DNA of 64,000 nt from Thalassotalea hakodatensis (lineage in GTDB: Bacteria > Pseudomonadota > Gammaproteobacteria > Enterobacterales > Alteromonadaceae), in assembly GCF_030295995.1 (NCBI RefSeq), contig NZ_AP027365.1, forward strand, positions 2,264,066 to 2,328,065, in the 5' to 3' direction. Below, one piece after another: positions 17,523 to 27,259 of the stretch. The translations under genes and the position numbers were made by a program. The notes below the pieces were generated by a model that was given only the letters and a program-made list of their open reading frames with translations, had not been told where the DNA came from and did no database searches. Every line of letters begins with the position of its first letter. Position 1 is the stretch's first letter.

Positions 17523-19583
17523 TTATAAAGAATATTTAACATTGAAAGAAACGTAATCTCGATCTTCCATCTTATTTGTGGTTCCTACACCGCCCCAAAA
17601 GCCGTTATAGGAAATGTTAGCAGACCAGCGACTTTGGTAATCAAACGTGATACCTGCGCTAATTGATTTTCTATCTTCAACAAACAAGAACAATGGATCA
17701 GGGGTTATACCACTGACATCATGCGAAAACACAATTCTAGGTGATACATTTACACCAGCAAATACATTGTTGTAATCTAGCTTGGTAACAATGCGGTAAC
17801 CCCAAGCAAAATCATCAGGAAATGGATTAGTTTCAATACCATTTTGTAGTGCAACTTCTAAGCCTTCTTTACCTTCAATACCACCATTTCGAGCTGTACC
17901 AGGGCCATTTAAACGAAGTTCATCTTCACTTGGCATATCATGTATATGGATACCGCCCACTTCTAATAACGAAGTAAACTGATCAGCGCCTAATGAAGGA
18001 CCCCAGAACTTAGACAGCACTAATTGCGCTTGTGTGGTATCTGCAAGGATAAAACCATTGGCTTTTTGGCCTGGTTCAAATACAGGCATTTGCGAAACAC
18101 CATCGAGCTCAGGGCGATAACTAATTGAGTCAGGATGTGCTAATTGCTGTGGCATCGCTGCGAAAAGTAATTCAACATCGTCTATTTGTAATGGTTCATC
18201 TTGGCGATGAGACATTTCACCAGCAATGGCAAACCCTGAATATGACGTGTTGAAACTTAAACCATAAAGCTTAATGTCTTCAGGGTAATCTAATTGAACC
18301 TTTGAAAATGCGTGTAAGTCAGCATAGTTATCTTCGGTAATAGTCGTTTGACTTAATGTCGCAAGATCTTGCATCACGGCTTCTGTCGTGAAATTAGCGG
18401 TAATACCACTAAAAACTGGGCGTCGACTATGATAATTAATGTGATATAAGCTTAATTCAGTATCACCAAATTCAGGTAAGAACCAAGACAAACGAAGACC
18501 ATATTGTCCGCCATCTTCAGGGGCATTAATACCTTTATCACCAGGCCCTTTTAAGGTGATTTTTGTTGGATAAGCAAGGTAACCTGCACTTGCTGCTGCA
18601 ATTAATGCCGGATCACCTGATTTGAGCATACCGCCAATTTCATTCAAACCTGCAATAACATAATCTAGATCCATATCTGGGTTACCAGTAAAACCTAGTT
18701 GTACATTATTATAATGCCCACCGTCACCGGCAAAATCATTGGTAGAGAAGTAAGTGCCTGGCGCAGGTAAAATGGTTTCTTCCCATGCATATTGGTAGAA
18801 CATTTCAACACTAAAATCTTCTGTAACGCCTAATGAGCCCCAAACAGCCCCAAACGGAATAAATGCTTCTGTCAGTTCAGCGCCAGGTGCCTTCACACGC
18901 GAGATATCAATCGGGTTAATTTCACTAATACCGTGTGAAATAAGAAGACCTTCACCCCAACCGATAGTTTGCTGACCAATACGTAATGAAAAAGGCATTT
19001 CCCCGATGTCATAATTACCAAAGAAATAAGCGTGTAATAATCTTACGTCTTGGCACACTTGTTCTTTTGCTTTGCTGTCACGGCAAGGATCATTACGATT
19101 CCCCGATACGGGGCTAGTCCACGGACGATCACCATCTGACATTTCGAAATCGTAGAAATACATACCGCGTAGAAAAACACCCCAGTTGTCTTTCTTTATT
19201 TCTAATTCGTGCGTACCTTTGAATAACTGAGAAAACATCTCTCCAGCATCATAGTTCAAATTACCTAAATCGCCATTATTTGAATAGCTACCCTGGCCTT
19301 GCCAGATAGTATTTGAACTTGGTGTAGGATTTAAAATAGGATGGTAGTTAGAAAAATCTAAACCATTTTTTAGATTATTTGAAATACCTACATTATCACG
19401 CCAGTTACGATCTTCAACACGCCAACTTGCACCTACAGAAAATTTAGAGGTAAATCGAATGTCAAAATCCCCTAATTCAAAATTAGCTGCAGACGATTGA
19501 CTAGCAATAGACGATAAGATCGCTGCAGTAATTCCAACCGCCAGCGGCTTTTTATAAAAGCGTTTTAAAGGGCTTCGTTTCAT
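17523..19583 (-). CDS. DUF1302 family outer-membrane beta-barrel protein
   Basis: A 686-residue protein with a signal peptide (about 1-33, ending SSAA). It is rich in alternating strands such as FSVEMFYQYAWEE and YGLRLSWFLPEFGDTELSLYH. The opening motif ELGDFDIRFTSKFSVGASWRV and the 'LRIGQQTIGWGEGLLISHGISEINPID' region are typical of DUF1302. The predicted barrel resembles FadL- or porin-like channels. It is first in the four-gene cluster and preceded by a 382-bp leader region with a strong palindrome. The likely role is an outer-membrane channel for a hydrophobic substrate. Confidence 0.87.
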   Translation of the reverse strand: MKRSPLKRFYKKPLAVGITAAILSSIASQSSAANFELGDFDIRFTSKFSVGASWRVEDRNWRDNVGISNNLKNGLDFSNYHPILNPTPSSNTIWQGQGSYSNNGDLGNLNYDAGEMFSQLFKGTHELEIKKDNWGVFLRGMYFYDFEMSDGDRPWTSPVSGNRNDPCRDSKAKEQVCQDVRLLHAYFFGNYDIGEMPFSLRIGQQTIGWGEGLLISHGISEINPIDISRVKAPGAELTEAFIPFGAVWGSLGVTEDFSVEMFYQYAWEETILPAPGTYFSTNDFAGDGGHYNNVQLGFTGNPDMDLDYVIAGLNEIGGMLKSGDPALIAAASAGYLAYPTKITLKGPGDKGINAPEDGGQYGLRLSWFLPEFGDTELSLYHINYHSRRPVFSGITANFTTEAVMQDLATLSQTTITEDNYADLHAFSKVQLDYPEDIKLYGLSFNTSYSGFAIAGEMSHRQDEPLQIDDVELLFAAMPQQLAHPDSISYRPELDGVSQMPVFEPGQKANGFILADTTQAQLVLSKFWGPSLGADQFTSLLEVGGIHIHDMPSEDELRLNGPGTARNGGIEGKEGLEVALQNGIETNPFPDDFAWGYRIVTKLDYNNVFAGVNVSPRIVFSHDVSGITPDPLFLFVEDRKSISAGITFDYQSRWSANISYNGFWGGVGTTNKMEDRDYVSFNVKYSL

Positions 19584-19965
19584 TTTTTTCTCCCCAGACT
19601 CGAAACGGCATTATTATTGTTTTTATGTAAATTCTTTATGTTTGAGTGTTAACGTAAATTTATTATAGGTCAACATTTCACAATTGATGATAAAAATTCA
19701 CTTCATTCAAGAGTGTAGTATAAAACAATAATTGCATCATTTTATCACCGAGGCAAGTGTAAAAGTGGTGAATAATTGCCTTAATTTTAAAGACTTGTAT
19801 ACATCTCAACCACATTTACATGCACATGTTTTAAACAAGCGTTTAAAACACAAAACTTAAAGCTAAACTTTTTGTTACAACCAATGACTTTTACAAGGTT
19901 ATGATATTTTTGTGATGCTTCAATGAAACATCCGATGGTCAGACCACATGTTTAAAGCAATAACT
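19584..19965. other. Gene-free leader of the DUF1302 cluster
   Basis: The 382 bases hold the palindrome at 19828-19849 and AT-rich DNA. No coding frame or clear sigma-70 promoter was recognised. Confidence 0.6.
19828..19849. promoter_or_regulatory. Palindromic operator upstream of the DUF1302 cluster (PsrA/TetR-like)
   Basis: GTTTTAAAC and GTTTAAAAC are perfect 9-bp inverted arms separated by AAGC, 245 bases upstream of the DUF1302 start. The core AAAC-N4-GTTT resembles sites of PsrA-type TetR regulators that sense long-chain acyl-CoA. The protein that binds here is not in the window. Confidence 0.45.
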
Positions 19966-20187
19966 CTATTTAGTCATTTTTTTTAACGAAACAAACTTAT
20001 TATTTTCTGTTTGTAAGCAAAAATACCCTTCTACCCCTGAACTTGTTAAAAAAGATCTTAAATGCATAGCGGGAAACTGTACGCGTTTCCCGGTTGATGA
20101 ACTAACAATAATATCTTTCACTTTCCCTTGATAATAAGGTAAGTATTCATGAGTAGAAAGGTTGATATAAAAATAGTACGTTTGCAT
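19966..20187 (-). CDS. DUF2835 family small protein
   Basis: A 73-residue protein. The pattern 'YYFYINLSTHEYLPYYQGKV' followed by 'GKRVQFPAMHLRSFLT' and 'GVEGYFCLQTENNKF' is the DUF2835 signature, restricted to gammaproteobacteria. The function is unknown. Its ATG overlaps the pepN stop by one base, giving translational coupling (TAATG). The same neighbour relation to pepN is common in related marine genera. Confidence 0.85.
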   Translation of the reverse strand: MQTYYFYINLSTHEYLPYYQGKVKDIIVSSSTGKRVQFPAMHLRSFLTSSGVEGYFCLQTENNKFVSLKKMTK

Positions 20188-22754
20188 TATAAGTTCACGG
20201 AATCCAATTTTTCTTGTAAATCACGTGATAAATTTTCGATTGAGGCAATATCCTTTAATGCTTCACGCATCATCGTTTTATGCTTATCATTAAAACGTTT
20301 GTATTGAATTAAGGGTGTGAGTAACCTTGAGGCAACTTGCGGATTGATTTCATTCAAACGTTTAATATGTTTAGCAAGAAACTCATATCCTTTACCGTCA
20401 GCTTGGTGAAAATGCTTCGGGTTTTTTTGACTAAACACACCAATAAGCGATCTTGCTCTGTTTGGGTTACTCATCGAAAATAACGGATGTTGCTCCATTG
20501 TTGTTAACACATCGAACATATTTTCACGGTCTGCTCGCGCCTGTAAGCTGAACCATTTATCCATCACTAGCGTAGTATCTTGCCATTTATCGTGAAAATC
20601 TTGCATTAATTTATCAAAAGTAGAAATAGCGTGCTTACTCGCAGACCCAAGGCTCGCTAAAGTATCTGTCATGTTATCAGACTGTTGATATTGCTCTGTC
20701 AACAATGGCTGATAATCATCAAGCATACTTAAATAATATAAACATTGATTTTTAAGAGAACGTTTCGCGGTTGCTGTACCGTGATTTTCATAAGGTTGTC
20801 CAGTGAAATTTTGATATTGTTCAAGTAATGAATCTTGCAAACTCCGTGCTAAATGAGTTTCTACCTGCTCAATGGCTACAATGACTTTTTGTGGGTCTAT
20901 TTGCTCTAGGTATGCAGTAATCACATCAAACGAAGGCAAAGTTAACGAAGCTGCTTTTAAGGCAGGGTCTAACGTTGATGCTAGTAATTGCTGATACGTT
21001 AAAATTATACTATTAGGTAACTCATAGGTTGGATCGTCTATTAAACGAGTGATGAACCTTATCAACAACGTTTGCCCAGCATCCCATCGAGTAAAGTCAT
21101 CAACGGCATTACTCATGATGAACATTAACTCATCATCAGGTTGTTCAAATTCTACTTTGACTGGCGCAGAAAAATTAGATAAAAATCCAACCACAGGTTT
21201 GTTCTGATAGCCATCAAAATGCCAGGTACCCTTTTCTTCAGTTAATCCTAAGAGGTGTGACTGACTTCCTTTTTCGTTTAGTAACTCAATTCGAATGGGA
21301 ATATGCAAATGATGTTTTGTTTGCTGTGTGCTGGTTGGTTGATTGACTTGTTTTACTGTTAACGATAATTGGCCAGTATTTTGATTAAATGATTCAGTTA
21401 CTTGTAGTACCGGTGTGCCTGACTGACTATACCAATATTTAAATTGTGTTAAATCTATCCCCGATGCATCTGCCATTGCATCAACAAAATCATCACAAGT
21501 GACCGCCATTCCATCAAAGCGGCTAAAGTATAAATCCATGCCATTTCGAAAATGCTCCTCTCCTAATAAGGTGTGTATCATTCTGATCACCTCAGCACCT
21601 TTTTCGTATACTGTCATGGTATAAAAGTTGTTCATTTCTACAACTTTTTCCGGTCGTATGGGGTGTGCCATCGGGCTTTCGTCTTCTGGGAACTGTAACG
21701 CACGCAGATGACTTACATTATCAATGCGTGTTACCGATGCAGAATTCATATCTGCACTAAATTGCTGATCACGAAAGACAGTTAAGCCTTCTTTTAAGCT
21801 TAATTGAAACCAATCACGGCAAGTAACACGGTTACCTGTCCAGTTATGAAAATATTCATGCGCAATCACCGCTTCAATATTAAAGTAGTCAGTGTCAGTC
21901 GCACTTTCATGATCAGCTAAAACAAACTTGCTATTAAAGATATTTAACCCTTTGTTTTCCATCGCTCCCATATTGAAAAAATCTACCGCGACGATCATAT
22001 ATATATCTAAGTCATATTCAAGGCCAAAGGTTTGTTCATCCCAGCGCATAGAATGTTTTAAAGAGGTCATTGCATGGCTTGCTTTGTTGGCATTGCCTTT
22101 ATCAACAAAAATTTCAAGTGCCACTTCTTTACCTGAGTTTGTGGTAAAGCTATCAGCAACAAGATCAAAATCACCAGCAACTAGTGCGAATAAATAACAG
22201 GGCTTAGGAAAAGGATCATGCCAAACAACAAAATGTTTATTGCCCTTTTCTCCTTGCTCAACTTTATTACCATTGGATAATAAATAAGGGTATTTAGTTT
22301 GTTCTGCAATCACCGTAGTGGTAAACGTTGACATAATATCAGGGCGATCTAAATAATACGTGATCCGTCTAAACCCTTCGGCTTCACATTGCGTACAAAA
22401 GGCATCACCTGATTTATATAGCCCTTCTAACGCGGTGTTATTTGCGGGATCAATCTGTGTATCAATTGATAGTACAAATTCCGTTAATTGTGGAGCAATT
22501 GTAATACGTAAACCAGATTCAGTGATTTGATAGTCTTTTGCAGGTACAGGTTGTTGATTAATCTTGATTGCTTTTAGGGTAAGGTGCTCACCATCTAGCA
22601 TTAAATAGGTTGCATGCTGGTCAATACGTTCAATATGCATCACATTAGACACAAGAGATTGATGATCATCTAAATCAAACGTTAAATCTGTTTGGTTTAT
22701 GGTAAAACTACTGGGACTATAATCCGCGAGAATGCGCGCTTGAGCGGAAGCCAT
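20187..22754 (-). CDS. pepN: Aminopeptidase N (M1 family)
   Basis: A cytoplasmic zinc aminopeptidase that removes N-terminal residues from peptides. The 855 residues are close to the usual 870. The substrate-anchoring GAMEN motif lies near residue 263. The zinc motif HEYFHNWTGNR begins near 297, with the third ligand in KEGLTVFRDQQF 18 residues on. N-terminal beta domain (1-190), thermolysin-like domain (190-440), middle beta domain and C-terminal helical repeat domain follow the E. coli order. The downstream DUF2835 gene is coupled. Confidence 0.96.
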   Translation of the reverse strand: MASAQARILADYSPSSFTINQTDLTFDLDDHQSLVSNVMHIERIDQHATYLMLDGEHLTLKAIKINQQPVPAKDYQITESGLRITIAPQLTEFVLSIDTQIDPANNTALEGLYKSGDAFCTQCEAEGFRRITYYLDRPDIMSTFTTTVIAEQTKYPYLLSNGNKVEQGEKGNKHFVVWHDPFPKPCYLFALVAGDFDLVADSFTTNSGKEVALEIFVDKGNANKASHAMTSLKHSMRWDEQTFGLEYDLDIYMIVAVDFFNMGAMENKGLNIFNSKFVLADHESATDTDYFNIEAVIAHEYFHNWTGNRVTCRDWFQLSLKEGLTVFRDQQFSADMNSASVTRIDNVSHLRALQFPEDESPMAHPIRPEKVVEMNNFYTMTVYEKGAEVIRMIHTLLGEEHFRNGMDLYFSRFDGMAVTCDDFVDAMADASGIDLTQFKYWYSQSGTPVLQVTESFNQNTGQLSLTVKQVNQPTSTQQTKHHLHIPIRIELLNEKGSQSHLLGLTEEKGTWHFDGYQNKPVVGFLSNFSAPVKVEFEQPDDELMFIMSNAVDDFTRWDAGQTLLIRFITRLIDDPTYELPNSIILTYQQLLASTLDPALKAASLTLPSFDVITAYLEQIDPQKVIVAIEQVETHLARSLQDSLLEQYQNFTGQPYENHGTATAKRSLKNQCLYYLSMLDDYQPLLTEQYQQSDNMTDTLASLGSASKHAISTFDKLMQDFHDKWQDTTLVMDKWFSLQARADRENMFDVLTTMEQHPLFSMSNPNRARSLIGVFSQKNPKHFHQADGKGYEFLAKHIKRLNEINPQVASRLLTPLIQYKRFNDKHKTMMREALKDIASIENLSRDLQEKLDSVNL

Positions 22755-22781
22755 AAAATTTCCTTTATTTTGCTGTAAATG

Positions 22782-22815
22782 AAAAAGCCTGTTAATTCAG
22801 TAAAATTAACAGGCT
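22782..22815 (-). terminator. Terminator of the NhaC-family antiporter gene
   Basis: A perfect 12-bp stem AGCCTGTTAATT/AATTAACAGGCT with a 6-base loop is followed by T residues on the minus strand. It lies 21 bases beyond the stop at 22837. Confidence 0.8.
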
Positions 22816-22836
22816 CATCTTTGTAGCTGCTAATCG

Positions 22837-24291
22837 TTATTCATCAGTTATTCTTTTAATTTTAAATTCAAAATAACCATATGCAATAGCAATGAATGGA
22901 TTAATTAAATTAAAGAAACAATACATGATAAATTCATAATTGGTCAGGGCTAGTGTCGCAAACATAAAAGCACCACAAGTATTCCACGGAATTAACGGGG
23001 AAGTGATTGTGCCAGAATCTTCTAAAGTACGGCTTAACACTAATGGCGAAAGTCCCCTGCGCTGGTATTCTTCTTTATACATTCTACCGGGCATGACAAT
23101 CGCGATGTATTGATCTGATGTGATCAGGTTAGTTCCTATACAGGTTGCTACTGTACTTGCAATTAAACTACCTGTTGATTTTACCGCAGATAAAATAGAC
23201 TCAACAAACTTGCGTAACATGCCTAAATGCTCGAGAACAGCACCAAAACTTAGTGCACAGATAACAAGCCATATTGTATTCAGCATACTTGACATACCAC
23301 CACGACTAAGTAGCTGATCCACTTCATCATTACCGGTATTTAATACAATACCATCGAAAAACGCAGTCCAAATAACCGTAATATTTGCTGTGCTTACCGA
23401 GGTGTCATTACCAGCAATTGTTTGAATAAGTTCTTGTTGGAAAACTAAAGCCCAAATACCACCAATTAAAGCACCAATACCAACAGCAGGAAAAGCTGGT
23501 AATTTTTTATAAGCTAACGCTAATAGCACAAATAACGGAATTAAATTGAGGGGGGAAATATGATAAGTTGATTGCAGCGTTTCAGTTAATAATTGAATAT
23601 TTTCTGCAGTACCTGCTTCTACCGATGAATGATTGAAGCCTATGATTAAAAATAAAATAAGTGCGATGGAAATTGAAGGAATAGTCGTCCATAACATATA
23701 TTTAATATGGGCAAATAACTCACTGCCTGCCACTGCTGGTGCTAAATTTGTTGTTTCAGAAAGCGGTGATAACTTATCACCAAAATATGCACCAGAAATC
23801 ACCGCACCAGCGGTAACCGCAGTCGATAGTTCAAAGCCACCCGCAATCCCAATAAAAGCAACACCTACAGTAGCCGCTGTTGTCCAAGAACTACCAATAC
23901 TCATGGCTACAATGCCACAAACAATACAGGCGGCGGCATAAAACCAGCTAGGATCAATAATTTGTAAGCCATAATAAATTAATGTCGGTACGGTGCCTGA
24001 CAATAACCAAGTACCTATGAGAGCACCAACGGCAAGTAAAATTAATACCGCACCAAGGGAAACAGATATCCCTTTAACGATAGCTTCTTCCATAGATTTC
24101 CAAGTATGGCCATTGCGTAAACCAATGATAATGGCAACCCCCATACTGATCATCAAAGCAATTTGGTTTGGTCCATACGAAGAGTTATCTGAAAAATAGG
24201 TTACCGCAGCAGAAAGTAATATAACGAGCACTACGATTGGAATAAATGAATCAAGCATTGAGGGTGCTTTAGGTGGATTTTGATTTGTCAT
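22837..24291 (-). CDS. nhaC: NhaC-family Na+/H+ antiporter
   Basis: A 484-residue inner-membrane protein with about 11-12 hydrophobic segments. The family signature SGAYFGDKLSPLSETTNLAP lies at about residues 166-186 and contains the charged residues used for ion exchange. 'SSWTTAATVGVAFIGIA' and 'GTITSPLIPWNTCGAFM' are also typical. It would expel sodium in exchange for protons, fitting a marine host. Related NhaC members exchange malate and lactate (MleN), so the exact substrate is not certain. It is a single gene with terminators on both sides. Confidence 0.88.
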   Translation of the reverse strand: MTNQNPPKAPSMLDSFIPIVVLVILLSAAVTYFSDNSSYGPNQIALMISMGVAIIIGLRNGHTWKSMEEAIVKGISVSLGAVLILLAVGALIGTWLLSGTVPTLIYYGLQIIDPSWFYAAACIVCGIVAMSIGSSWTTAATVGVAFIGIAGGFELSTAVTAGAVISGAYFGDKLSPLSETTNLAPAVAGSELFAHIKYMLWTTIPSISIALILFLIIGFNHSSVEAGTAENIQLLTETLQSTYHISPLNLIPLFVLLALAYKKLPAFPAVGIGALIGGIWALVFQQELIQTIAGNDTSVSTANITVIWTAFFDGIVLNTGNDEVDQLLSRGGMSSMLNTIWLVICALSFGAVLEHLGMLRKFVESILSAVKSTGSLIASTVATCIGTNLITSDQYIAIVMPGRMYKEEYQRRGLSPLVLSRTLEDSGTITSPLIPWNTCGAFMFATLALTNYEFIMYCFFNLINPFIAIAYGYFEFKIKRITDE

Positions 24292-24445
24292 AAAATGTCT
24301 TTTTAATACTTAATTATAGTTATAAGTTAGCAAGCATAACATGCCGTGCCTTAAGACATTGTGCAAGTAATTTGTGCTGAAAAGCAGTGAGAATGCGATA
24401 TTTTTCTTACTGTTGCTCAATTGTTGTACATTGAGGAGGTTACAT

Positions 24446-24478
24446 ATAAGAAAGCCGCCTAAATGGCGGCTTTCTTAT
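24446..24478. terminator. Bidirectional terminator downstream of prc
   Basis: A perfect 14-bp stem ATAAGAAAGCCGCC/GGCGGCTTTCTTAT has a 5-base loop. It sits immediately beyond the prc stop. Confidence 0.75.
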
Positions 24479-24480
24479 AC

Positions 24481-26523
24481 TCAGTCTTTACTGTTATTTT
24501 TTGCTACTTTTCCCAATGAGACAAAATCAAAGGTGATGCGTGCAGTTTCCTCTAACAATGGATCTAACTCTTCGAGCTCTTCAGGTAAATCATCTAAATT
24601 TTCTACTTTTTCAAGACCTAGTGCCACTAAACGTTCATTAGTTCTTGTCAGTTGTTTCGCCTTTCTTTCATCACGTTTAGCTTCACGTTTAGCTAAATTT
24701 AATGACACGGTTTTGTCGTCTTTTTCTGCTTGATATCGTGCAATGTCTTCTAACAGATAATTGAACTCTCGATTAGATTTCACGCGTTCTTGATACAACG
24801 ACGTTAAATATTCAACATCAGTTGAAACATCCGTTAATGATTTGAAGTTAGCTTTAGGTACCATATCCCACGGTAATGCATTTTCCTCTTTGCTTTCACC
24901 CCAATCTTCTGGGTCAATCGCAGTGGGAAATGCAATATCAGGCACTACACCTTTATGTTGCGTACTACCACCATTGATGCGGTAAAACTTAGCAATCGTG
25001 TACTGTATACTGCCATAAGGGTTTTCATTAATATCATAAATTCTAGCAATGGGTCTGTGCTGTTGAACAGTCCCTTTACCAAAAGTCTGCTCACCAATAA
25101 TAACCCCACGACCATAATCTTGAATTGCCGCAGAAAAAATTTCTGATGCGGATGCACTATAACGGTCAACCATAACGGTTAATGGCCCGTCATAGTATGT
25201 AACACCATCTTTATCACTATTGATAGAAATACGATTTGCACCATCTCGAATTTGCACTACCGGACCACGATCAATAAATAACCCGGTCAACAATGTTGAT
25301 TCGGTTAACGAACCACCACCATTGCCACGTAAATCAATAATAATCCCTTCTACGTTCTCGGCATTCAGTTTATCAATTTCTTTTTTCACATGTGCAGAAA
25401 GGCCATTGTAAAAACTAGGTATATCTATCACACCCAACTTTTTACTATTCTCATCACCCGGCTTTTCGTAGATTACTTTTGATTTCGCTGCCCTGTCTTC
25501 CAAGACAATTTTATCACGAACAATTGATACAACTTTAATACTTGATTCATCAACTGCTTGACCAGGCAAAACCTGCAATCGAACTTTCGTCCCTTTAGGA
25601 CCTTTAATTAAATCAACCACATCGTCTAGTCGCCAACCAATCACATCTTCAAACTTTTCATCACCCTGTGAAACACCAACAATGCGATCTTTCGGTTTTA
25701 ATTGGTTCGATTTATCCGCCGGTCCACCGCTAACAACACTCTGAATAACGGTATAATCTTCTTCTGCTCGAAGCACTGCACCTATCCCTTCTAAAGATAG
25801 GTTCATTTCCATTTGAAAACGCTCTGCATTTCTCGGAGATAAATACGATGTGTGAGGTTCAACTACACGCGCAAAGCTGTTCATCACTAATTGGAAAACA
25901 TCTTCGCTTTCGCTTTGTTTTAAGCGTTTAATCGCGTAGTTATATCGCTTCGTTAAAATTTCTTTAACTTTATCCCACTCTTTACCTGTTAATGTTAAAT
26001 TTAGCGCATCATACTTTACTTTTTGACGCCACAATTCATTAAGCTCGTCTTCAGACGTTGGCCACTCTGCGTCTTCGCGGTCAAAAGTATAGGTTTCATC
26101 TTTAGTGAAATCGAAAGGTGTTTCCAATAGGCTTAACGCAAATTGATAACGTTCAAGCCTACGTTGTAAGTTAACATTAAAGATATGATACGGAATATCT
26201 AATTTTCCACGAGCAACAACCGTGTCAAAATCATCTTTATGTTGTTCAAATTCAGTGATATCACTGGCAAGAAAAACATTTCGACCATAATCAAGTTGCT
26301 TTAAATAACGATCAAAAATTTGTTCAGACAAATCATCGTTAATTTTTACTGGCTTATAATGTGAACGCGAAAACTTAGCAGCAATTCTTTTGCTGGAGAC
26401 AGCATGCTGACTCTCTGGCGCTAAAATAGGCAGAGAAGTCTCTTGGTCATTAGAGAATGCGAAAAGATTAACGCTAGAAAACGTTAATGATATGGCAAGT
26501 GCGGTACGACAAATTTTTAGCAT
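24481..26523 (-). CDS. prc: Carboxy-terminal processing protease (tail-specific protease)
   Basis: A periplasmic serine protease that trims C-termini, including lipoprotein and murein-hydrolase substrates in E. coli. The 680 residues match E. coli Prc (682). A signal peptide covers about 1-22. A PDZ domain lies at about 235-330 ('LSLEGIGAVLRAEEDYTVIQSVVSGGPA'). The S41 catalytic core follows, with 'GIIIDLRGNGGGSLTE', the serine in YSASASEIFS (near 455) and the lysine in EQTFGKGTVQQ (near 480). The C-terminal Tsp domain ends after a charged KREAKRDERKAK stretch. It is 15 bases after proQ, as in enteric bacteria. Confidence 0.96.
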   Translation of the reverse strand: MLKICRTALAISLTFSSVNLFAFSNDQETSLPILAPESQHAVSSKRIAAKFSRSHYKPVKINDDLSEQIFDRYLKQLDYGRNVFLASDITEFEQHKDDFDTVVARGKLDIPYHIFNVNLQRRLERYQFALSLLETPFDFTKDETYTFDREDAEWPTSEDELNELWRQKVKYDALNLTLTGKEWDKVKEILTKRYNYAIKRLKQSESEDVFQLVMNSFARVVEPHTSYLSPRNAERFQMEMNLSLEGIGAVLRAEEDYTVIQSVVSGGPADKSNQLKPKDRIVGVSQGDEKFEDVIGWRLDDVVDLIKGPKGTKVRLQVLPGQAVDESSIKVVSIVRDKIVLEDRAAKSKVIYEKPGDENSKKLGVIDIPSFYNGLSAHVKKEIDKLNAENVEGIIIDLRGNGGGSLTESTLLTGLFIDRGPVVQIRDGANRISINSDKDGVTYYDGPLTVMVDRYSASASEIFSAAIQDYGRGVIIGEQTFGKGTVQQHRPIARIYDINENPYGSIQYTIAKFYRINGGSTQHKGVVPDIAFPTAIDPEDWGESKEENALPWDMVPKANFKSLTDVSTDVEYLTSLYQERVKSNREFNYLLEDIARYQAEKDDKTVSLNLAKREAKRDERKAKQLTRTNERLVALGLEKVENLDDLPEELEELDPLLEETARITFDFVSLGKVAKNNSKD

Positions 26524-26538
26524 GCTTGCTACTCCAAA

Positions 26539-27237
26539 TTATTCAATGTATATGTTCTTAACCTGTGTTTTGACAACCATTCCTGAACTTAGTTGCACCG
26601 AAATATCATTGCCTGAAATTTCAGTAATTACTGCGTCCATCGGTGCATTACCTAGTTGAACTTTAACGGCTTTGCCAACGTTTACTGCGCTAGCATCGAC
26701 AGGTTTAAGTTTAGCCGCTGGTTTAGATTGCGCACGTTTAGATGCACTAACAGTTTTATATTTTGCTTTATCTTTAGCATTTGATTTTGCGTGAGAACCC
26801 TTATTTTCAGGCGTCTTACCTTTATAAGGCTTTTTCTTTTGACTGTCTTTAGGATTTTTGTTACCAAATTTTTCTTGGCTTTCTTTTAATGATTTTGCGG
26901 CATGATCAGCTTGCTCTTGATCAATCTCAGCAACCTCGTTTCCATCAATATCAATGCGTTGAGCACCAACTTTGATAGCCTTTAAGTAGCGCCAACTACT
27001 TGTATAATGTCTTAAGGCTTGTCGTAACCGTGTTTTACTCACGATTTCATCACCTTCAAGCCGTGCAGCTAACTCTTGAAATACACCTATTTTTAAAGGT
27101 TTTGCTGGGCCTTCAACCGAAAAGCATGCAGGAAATTTTTCCGCTAAATGCGCGATAATTTCTTTCGCACTTGTGCGTTTGTTTTCTTTTTCTGCCGGCT
27201 GTTCTGTAACCGCTTCAGTTTCTGTTTTCGTTTCCAT
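26539..27237 (-). CDS. proQ: RNA chaperone ProQ
   Basis: A 232-residue RNA-binding protein. The N-terminal FinO/ProQ domain (about 20-130) shows 'AKEIIAHLAEKFPACFSVEGPAKPLKIGVFQELA', then 'LRQALRHYTSSWRYLKAIKVGAQRIDIDG'. A lysine-rich flexible linker (130-180) is followed by the C-terminal Tudor-like domain 'VGKAVKVQLGNAPMDAVITEISG'. This is the full ProQ plan. It binds structured small RNAs and mRNA 3' ends. Upstream come a 94-aa gene and msrC, downstream prc; the msrC-proQ-prc order is conserved. Confidence 0.96.
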   Translation of the reverse strand: METKTETEAVTEQPAEKENKRTSAKEIIAHLAEKFPACFSVEGPAKPLKIGVFQELAARLEGDEIVSKTRLRQALRHYTSSWRYLKAIKVGAQRIDIDGNEVAEIDQEQADHAAKSLKESQEKFGNKNPKDSQKKKPYKGKTPENKGSHAKSNAKDKAKYKTVSASKRAQSKPAAKLKPVDASAVNVGKAVKVQLGNAPMDAVITEISGNDISVQLSSGMVVKTQVKNIYIE

Positions 27238-27259
27238 AATAACTACTTAATTAATAAAT

